The notes under the pieces: generated by a model
Seen by the model: the letters and a program-made list of their open reading frames with translations, nothing else
What the model was told of the DNA's origin: nothing
The model's database searches: none
Assembly: GCA_029567505.1 (NCBI GenBank)
Contig: JAKPXO010000002.1
Location: 1 to 37,017, forward strand
Direction of reading: 5' to 3'
Origin: Acidobacteriota bacterium
GTDB lineage: Bacteria; Acidobacteriota; Thermoanaerobaculia; UBA5066
Length of the DNA: 37,017 nt
Made by a program: the position numbers and the translations under genes
Shown here: one piece after another, positions 32,639-37,017 of the stretch
Layout: each line of letters begins with the position of its first letter
Numbering within the stretch: the first letter of the stretch is position 1

Positions 32639-33642
32639 GGTACCAGTCTAGCAGGGGGCGTCAGGCGGACGGTCAACCGGTCGGCGGTGATCCGGCGCCC
32701 GGCGAACGACTCCCGGAACGCAGGCTCTCCGGCCGCGATCCGGTCGAGGACCCGGCCGACCTGCGCGCGCCCGGGCGGGCGGCCCACGCCTCCCGCCGCG
32801 CGAACCAGGAGACGGCCCGCCGCCTCCCGCCCGAGCCGATCGAGGAGGCGCCGCGGCCACGGGCCGCCCAGCGGGAGCCCGGCCTCGGCGAGGGCGGCGT
32901 CGATCGCGGCGTCGAGGGCGTCCAGCCGCTCGGTGAGCACCTCGGCGGCCCTCGCGAGCCGAGCCGTGGCCCCCGGCCACCGGGCCTCGATCTCCGGAAG
33001 GACCCGATGCCGGACGCGGTTCCGGGCGAATCGCTCGTCGGCGTTCGAGGCGTCCTCGCGCCAGGGGACCCCTTCCGCGAGGAGCCACTCCCGGAGCTCG
33101 CCGCGCCGGAACGGGAGGAGGGGGCGGACGACGCCGTCCGTCCGGCGGGGTCGGATGCCCCCCCGCGTGCGGCCGAGGCGGCGCTCGAGATGCAGGAGGA
33201 CCGTCTCCGCCTGGTCCTCGAGCGTGTGGCCGGTCGCGAGGAGCGTCCCCGGACCGAGGTCCCGCCCGAGCGCGACCAGGGACTCGTATCGGAGGCGCCG
33301 TGCCGCCGACTCGAGGCTCTCGCCCCCCTCCCGGAGGTCGCGGACCGGAAAGCTCCGGAAGACGAACGACGTGCCGAGCGACGCCGCGAGGTCGGCCGCG
33401 GCGCGCGCGTCCCGGTGCCCCTCGACGCCCCGGAGCTGGTGGTCGACGTGGAAGAGGACGATCGGAACGTCCCGACGGCGAGCCAGGGCGGAGAGGAGGA
33501 GAGCGAGGGCGGTGGAGTCGCTCCCGCCCGAGCAGGCGGCGACGAACGCGGTCGCGCCGTCCAGGACCCCCGAAGCGGCGACGTGGCGGGCGAAGGCGTC
33601 CGGAAGGGGCTCGGAGCGGCCCGGCGGGGCAGGGTTCTGCAC
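32635..33642 (-). CDS. tilS: tRNA(Ile)-lysidine synthase TilS
   Basis: The 335-residue enzyme uses ATP to put lysine on C34 of tRNA-Ile(CAU), so it reads AUA codons. The PP-loop SGGSDST (~38-44), LFHVDHQLRG, and ATGHTLEDQAETVLLHLERR with the following RPLLPFRR are standard N-terminal features, and DASNADERFARNRVRH is conserved. The C-terminal domain is short, as in small TilS proteins. The start is GTG with TACCCT six bases upstream and no Shine-Dalgarno. The tRNA gene with a CAT anticodon ends 39 bases upstream on the same strand. Its stop overlaps the hpt ATG. Confidence 0.95.
   Translation of the reverse strand: MQNPAPPGRSEPLPDAFARHVAASGVLDGATAFVAACSGGSDSTALALLLSALARRRDVPIVLFHVDHQLRGVEGHRDARAAADLAASLGTSFVFRSFPVRDLREGGESLESAARRLRYESLVALGRDLGPGTLLATGHTLEDQAETVLLHLERRLGRTRGGIRPRRTDGVVRPLLPFRRGELREWLLAEGVPWREDASNADERFARNRVRHRVLPEIEARWPGATARLARAAEVLTERLDALDAAIDAALAEAGLPLGGPWPRRLLDRLGREAAGRLLVRAAGGVGRPPGRAQVGRVLDRIAAGEPAFRESFAGRRITADRLTVRLTPPARLVP
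32645..32650 (-). promoter_or_regulatory. TAGACT box six bases before the hpt-like start
   Basis: On the minus strand TAGACT is followed by GGTACC and the ATG. It sits inside the end of tilS. A TTGACC hexamer (32671-32676) lies upstream with a long 20-base spacer. It may drive a leaderless internal transcript for hpt and ftsH. Confidence 0.45.
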
Positions 33643-33648
33643 TCCGGG

Positions 33649-33654
33649 AGGGTA
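33649..33654 (-). promoter_or_regulatory. TACCCT box six bases before the tilS start
   Basis: On the minus strand TACCCT is followed by six bases and the GTG start of tilS, in the 38-base gap after the tRNA gene. This spacing would give a leaderless tilS mRNA. Match to the -10 consensus is moderate. Confidence 0.35.
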
Positions 33655-33680
33655 GCCGACGCGGGCCGGGCGGGGAGGGG

Positions 33681-33756
33681 TGGTGGCGATGGGCGGACTC
33701 GAACCGCCGACACAGGGCTTATGAGACCCCCGCTCTACCGACTGAGCTACATCGCC
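33681..33756 (-). tRNA. tRNA with CAT anticodon: elongator Met, or Ile2 (TilS substrate)
   Basis: A full 76-base cloverleaf is present: acceptor GGCGATG/CATCGCC, D arm GCTC...GAGC with loop AGTCGGTA, anticodon stem GGGGT/GCCCT with loop CTCATAA, variable GTGTC, T arm GGCGG-TTCGAGT-CCGCC, discriminator A and an encoded CCA. The anticodon is CAT (33721-33723 on the plus strand reads ATG). The acceptor GGC....G is typical of elongator tRNA-Met. However, tilS is the next gene and the stem has a G27-U43 wobble also found in tRNA-Ile2, so the charging identity is open. A TACCAT box lies about 26 bases upstream. Confidence 0.93.
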
Positions 33757-33799
33757 ACGAGCCGGCCGCAGAGCCGCGGATGGTAGCAGATCCCGGGTC

Positions 33800-33805
33800 T
33801 ATGAT
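33800..33805 (+). promoter_or_regulatory. TATGAT -10 box six bases before the Cys-rich gene
   Basis: TATGAT (five of six matches to TATAAT) is followed by GTCGTC and the ATG at 33812. No ribosome binding site exists between them. This is the clearest leaderless promoter candidate in the window. Confidence 0.55.
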
Positions 33806-33811
33806 GTCGTC

Positions 33812-34033
33812 ATGCCCTTCCTCGACGAAGACGAAGGCGTTCGCGCCGACCAGTGCTCCCGTTGCGAGCGGATCTGCGAGCCGGCCGAGATGGAGACCTG
33901 TCCGGTCTGCGGCCGGCGCTACTGCAGCTACTGCCGGTACCGGATCGGCTCGCGCAGCTACTGCAGCCGTCCCTGCGGCGACTCGTTCTTCTTCGGCGGC
34001 GACGTCGACGACGAAGGGCTCTCCGAGGAATAG
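33812..34033 (+). CDS. Cys-rich zinc-ribbon-like mini-protein
   Basis: The 73-residue protein has nine cysteines (C15, C18, C22, C30, C33, C38, C41, C51, C55), mostly in C-x2-C pairs (CSRC, CPVC, CSYC), consistent with two small zinc-binding knuckles, followed by an acidic tail (GGDVDDEGLSEE). I do not recognise a named family; the arrangement resembles RING/zinc-ribbon or LIM-like modules. There is no signal peptide or membrane segment. It starts directly after a TATGAT box and lies 24 bases before the DUF2339 gene on the same strand, so they may be co-transcribed. Confidence 0.72.
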   Translation: MPFLDEDEGVRADQCSRCERICEPAEMETCPVCGRRYCSYCRYRIGSRSYCSRPCGDSFFFGGDVDDEGLSEE

Positions 34034-34057
34034 CGACGGGCCGGCGATGAGGCTCGC

Positions 34058-37017
34058 GTGACGGAGGTTCTCCTCCTCTTCCTGGGGATGGCGGTGCTCC
34101 TGGCGCCGATCGTCTCGCTCGTCGTCTCGCTCCTCGGCCGGAGCCGGCTCACGAAGGCCGAAGAGCGTCTTGGGGCGCTCGAGCGGTCGAGGGCCGCGCT
34201 CGAGACGGAGCTCCGCGCTCTTCGCGCCGCGCTCGGGACGAGGCGCGAAGGGGTGGCGGAGGCGCCGCCCCCCGCGGGCGAAGGGGCGGCCCGGCCCCCG
34301 GTGCCGGCTGCCGCGGCTCCCGCGCCGGTTCCGGTCCGGCTCGAGGCGACCGACCGGATCGCGTCGCCGCCCCCCCCGTTCGCGGCGCCCCCGCCCGTCC
34401 CGGCGCCGGTCGCGGCGCCGGTTCCCGCGCCGCCCGTCCCGGCGGCGCCCCCCGCGCCGCCCGCCGCGCCGGACGTTCGGCCTCCTGCTCCGCCCGTCAT
34501 CGCCGTGCCCCCCCGGCCGTCCGCCGCGCCGGCCGGAGCGGCCTCGCGGCCGGCTCCGCCCCAGGCGGCGGGCCCGGCCCCCGGGCCGACGGTCCCGGCT
34601 GCCGCGCCGCCGCGGACCGCGCCTCCGCCTCCCCGGCCCGCTTCCGCTCCCGCGGCGCCCCCGAAGGCCCCGTTCGACTGGGAGAGCCTCGTCGGCGTCA
34701 AGCTCTTCTCCTGGGTTGCCGCGGTCGCGCTCGTCGTCGCGGCGGTCCTCTTCCTCCGCTACTCGATCGACCACGGCTGGCTGACCCCGCCGCTCCGGAT
34801 GGCGATCGGCCTCCTGACGGGAATCGGCCTTCTCGTCGTCTGCGAGCTGAAGGCGGCACGACGCTACCCGGTCACGGCCAACGCGCTCGACGGGGCGGCG
34901 ATCGCCGTCCTCTTCTCGACGTTCTTCGCCGCCCACGCGCTCTGGAAGCTCGTCCCGGCCCTTCCGACGTTCGGCCTGATGGCGCTCGTGACGGGGGCGG
35001 CTGTCCTCCTGTCGGTCCGGCGGGACTCGATCTTCATCGCGCTCCTCGGCCTCGTCGGCGGCTTCGCGACGCCGGCGCTTCTCTCGACGGGCGAGGACCG
35101 ACCGTTCGGCCTCTTCGGCTACCTCCTCCTCCTGAACGCCGGGCTCGCCTGGGTGGCGCACCGGAAGAAGTGGCCCGTCCTCACCCTTTTCTGCGCGCTC
35201 CTGACCGCCGTCTACCAGTGGGGCTGGGTCGCGAAGTTCCTGACCGAGGGGAAGCTCGGCATCGCGGCCGGCGTCTTCCTCGTCTTCCCGCTCGTCCTCT
35301 ACGCCGGCCTCGCGCTCGGAAGGCCCGAGGAAAAGGGAGCGGAGGGAAAGGCGCCGCTCTTCGAGGGGGCGGCACGCCTCGCCGGGCTCCTGCCGCTCCT
35401 CTTCGCGCTCTTCCTCGCCGCGGTGCCGGCCTACGGGGCGCGGTACGGCCTCCTGTTCGGGTTCCTCTTCCTCCTCGCGGCGGGACTCCTCGCGGTCGCG
35501 ATCTGGCGCGGCCCCTCGGTGCTTCACCTGGCCGGAGGGCTCGCGACGCTCCTCGTCTTCGTCGTCTGGGCGTTCCGCAGCTATCACCCGGGGGCCTGGC
35601 CGGCGATCCTCGCCGTCCTCGCGCTCTTCGTCGTCTTCTTCCTCGCCGCCCCGCTCGTGGCCGAGAAGGCCGGGCGCCCGTTCGACGCGCCGGGGCGCCG
35701 CGCCGCGTACGCCGCCCCGCTCCTCCTCTCGCTGGCGCCGGTCCTCGCGTCCGAGGAGCCGCGCGCGGCCGCGCCCGCGCTCCTCTTCGGCGTGGTCTTC
35801 GTTCTCCTCGCCCTCTGCGCCGCGTACGCGATTCGCCGCGAGGAGGGGGGCGTCTTCTTCGCCGGGGCGTTCTTCGCGCTCCTCGCCCAGGCGGTCTGGT
35901 CGGCCAAGCACCTGACGCCGGAGCGGCTCCTCCCGGGTCTCGCGCTCTACGGCGTCTTCTCGCTCTTCTACCTCGGCGTTCCGCTCCTCGCTCGTCGCTT
36001 CCGGAAGGAGCTGAAGCCCGGCGGGCTGTCGATCGTCCTCCTCTTCGCCGCGCTCGCGCTTCTCCTCTTCCTGGCGGCCGGCCCCGTGGCGGCCTCGGCG
36101 CTCTGGGGCCTCGCGCTCCTCCTCGCCGTCCTGAACGTCGGCCTTTTCGCGGAGGGGGCGGCCGGCCGGTATCCGGTCGCGACGATCCTCGGCGTCCTCC
36201 TGTCGTGGGGCGTCCTCGCCGTCTGGTGGCGATCGGTCCCCGTCGGGACGCTCCTCGTCCCGGCGCTCCTCGTCGTCCTCGCCTTCGCGCTCGTCGTCCT
36301 CGGGGGGAGCGCGTGGGCGCGCGCGAAGACCGGAGCCGGAGCGACGGCCGGTCCGGACGGGATCCACCTCGGTCTCGTCGGCCACCTCTTCCTCCTCTTC
36401 GTCGCCACGCAGCCGCAGCTCGCGTGGCCGCCGGCGCCGCTCCTCGGGGTCCTTCTCGTCCTCGACCTCGCGCTCGCGGCGGCGGCGTTCGGGACCGGCG
36501 TCGGCGCCCTCCTCGCGGCGGCGCTCGTCCTGTCCCAGGTCGTCCTCCTCGTCTTCGTCGCCGTGGTCCCGCCGGCGCCGACCGTCGGCCTCGTCTCCGC
36601 CCTCGGCGTCGCCGCGCTCGGCCTCCTCGCGCGGGCCCTCGCGCCGCGCGCTCCACGTGGTGGCGCGGGGCTTCGCCTCGCCGTGGCGCAGGGCGCGGCC
36701 GCGGCCCTCCTCGTCGGACAGGTCGTCGCGCTCTTCGCGGCCGGAGCCCGCGGGCGGCCCGGCCTGCCACTTCTCCTGGCCGCCGTCCTCCTGCTCGCGG
36801 GGGCGCTCCTCGCGGTCGCCGCGCGCGAAGGTTGGCACGGCCTCTCGGTCCTCGCGGCCCTCCTCGCGTTCTTCACGGTCCACCTCCAGGCGGAGGCGCA
36901 GCGCGGCGCGGACGTCGCCGTCCCGCGCCTCGTCTTCGCGGGCCTCGTCTGGGTCCTCTTCCTCGCCTTCGCGCCGGTCGCGGCGCGGACGTCACCCGCG
37001 ACGCGGGCTCCGTGGGT
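34058..37017 (+). CDS. DUF2339 polytopic membrane protein, 3' end missing
   Basis: This frame is not in the ORF track because it stays open to the window end; I followed the frame through several places and saw no stop. It starts at GTG with GAGG five bases upstream. An N-terminal helix (LLLFLGMAVLLAPIVSLVVS) and a short coiled coil (ALERSRAALETELRALR) lead into a ~120-residue Pro/Ala-rich linker. DUF2339 then begins with FDWESLVGVKLFSWVAAVAL and continues with many membrane helices, including GLVGGFATPALLSTG. At least 986 residues are present. DUF2339 proteins are very large inner-membrane proteins of unknown function, sometimes linked to surface polysaccharide. The long minus-strand frame opposite it is a shadow. 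Confidence 0.88.
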   Translation, partial: MTEVLLLFLGMAVLLAPIVSLVVSLLGRSRLTKAEERLGALERSRAALETELRALRAALGTRREGVAEAPPPAGEGAARPPVPAAAAPAPVPVRLEATDRIASPPPPFAAPPPVPAPVAAPVPAPPVPAAPPAPPAAPDVRPPAPPVIAVPPRPSAAPAGAASRPAPPQAAGPAPGPTVPAAAPPRTAPPPPRPASAPAAPPKAPFDWESLVGVKLFSWVAAVALVVAAVLFLRYSIDHGWLTPPLRMAIGLLTGIGLLVVCELKAARRYPVTANALDGAAIAVLFSTFFAAHALWKLVPALPTFGLMALVTGAAVLLSVRRDSIFIALLGLVGGFATPALLSTGEDRPFGLFGYLLLLNAGLAWVAHRKKWPVLTLFCALLTAVYQWGWVAKFLTEGKLGIAAGVFLVFPLVLYAGLALGRPEEKGAEGKAPLFEGAARLAGLLPLLFALFLAAVPAYGARYGLLFGFLFLLAAGLLAVAIWRGPSVLHLAGGLATLLVFVVWAFRSYHPGAWPAILAVLALFVVFFLAAPLVAEKAGRPFDAPGRRAAYAAPLLLSLAPVLASEEPRAAAPALLFGVVFVLLALCAAYAIRREEGGVFFAGAFFALLAQAVWSAKHLTPERLLPGLALYGVFSLFYLGVPLLARRFRKELKPGGLSIVLLFAALALLLFLAAGPVAASALWGLALLLAVLNVGLFAEGAAGRYPVATILGVLLSWGVLAVWWRSVPVGTLLVPALLVVLAFALVVLGGSAWARAKTGAGATAGPDGIHLGLVGHLFLLFVATQPQLAWPPAPLLGVLLVLDLALAAAAFGTGVGALLAAALVLSQVVLLVFVAVVPPAPTVGLVSALGVAALGLLARALAPRAPRGGAGLRLAVAQGAAAALLVGQVVALFAAGARGRPGLPLLLAAVLLLAGALLAVAAREGWHGLSVLAALLAFFTVHLQAEAQRGADVAVPRLVFAGLVWVLFLAFAPVAARTSPATRAPW

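Noticed and set aside
34300-34680. GC-rich simple repeats resembling a repeat array
   Set aside because: They are codons of the Pro/Ala-rich linker in the DUF2339 protein, irregular in length, with no spacer structure, so not CRISPR or a structural repeat array.
33719-36883. Minus-strand open frame of 1054 residues
   Set aside because: It is opposite the DUF2339 gene, is almost pure Glu/Arg/Gly/Asp and runs into the tRNA gene.

Overview
This window is about 37 kb of very GC-rich DNA (roughly 70 percent, judged by eye). It is gene-dense, with no intergenic gap over about 190 bases, and contains 24 protein genes and one tRNA. GTG is used as a start at least as often as ATG. Six gene pairs overlap by four bases (GTGA or ATGA). 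Both end genes are cut by the window edges. The organism looks like a high-GC Gram-negative with a periplasm: it has a Tat-exported molybdoenzyme of the E. coli PaoABC type, a secreted FG-GAP protein, MiaE, and a sigma-54 activator. The joined tilS-hpt-ftsH and folP-glmM clusters and the general gene style suggest Acidobacteriota (for example Thermoanaerobaculia-like), but that placement is inference. I see no transposase, phage gene, CRISPR array or rRNA.

Layout. Bases 1-581: end of an HD-domain hydrolase. 627-4960: a complete glucose-type PTS made of two proteins, an EIIA-HPr-EI fusion and a PtsG-like EIIC with two EIIB domains. 5148-9067: a Tat-exported aldehyde or xanthine oxidoreductase in small, large, medium subunit order. 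9121-11684 (minus): a Spinster-like MFS carrier overlapping a glycerolipid acyltransferase. 11771-12943: an L-2-hydroxyglutarate oxidase type flavoprotein. 12980-14347 (minus): two unrecognised genes, one coiled-coil and one proline-rich. 14482-14877: thioredoxin-like [2Fe-2S] ferredoxin. 14891-18840 (minus): DUF454 protein, M1 peptidase, membrane protein and MiaE. 18922-22654: ligA, an NtrC-type regulator and a small unknown protein. 22679-33756 (minus): tRNA(CAU), tilS, hpt, ftsH, a secreted FG-GAP protein, folP, glmM and ppk. 33812-37017: a Cys-rich mini-protein and the start of a DUF2339 membrane protein.

The points most worth following up are these. (1) Five genes (M1 peptidase, ligA, hpt, tilS and the Cys-rich protein) have a TANNNT box exactly 6-7 bases before the start codon and no clear Shine-Dalgarno sequence, which suggests leaderless mRNAs. 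(2) The hypoxanthine phosphoribosyltransferase-like gene between tilS and ftsH has lost its key PRPP-loop and catalytic residues while keeping the conserved gene order, which fits a regulatory pseudoenzyme. (3) A Spinster-type transporter is translationally coupled to an acyltransferase, a possible analogue of the LplT/Aas lysophospholipid salvage system. (4) The glucose permease has a tandem EIIB domain. (5) A secreted A-B-A-B repeat protein followed by three hairpins sits inside the housekeeping tilS-to-glmM cluster.
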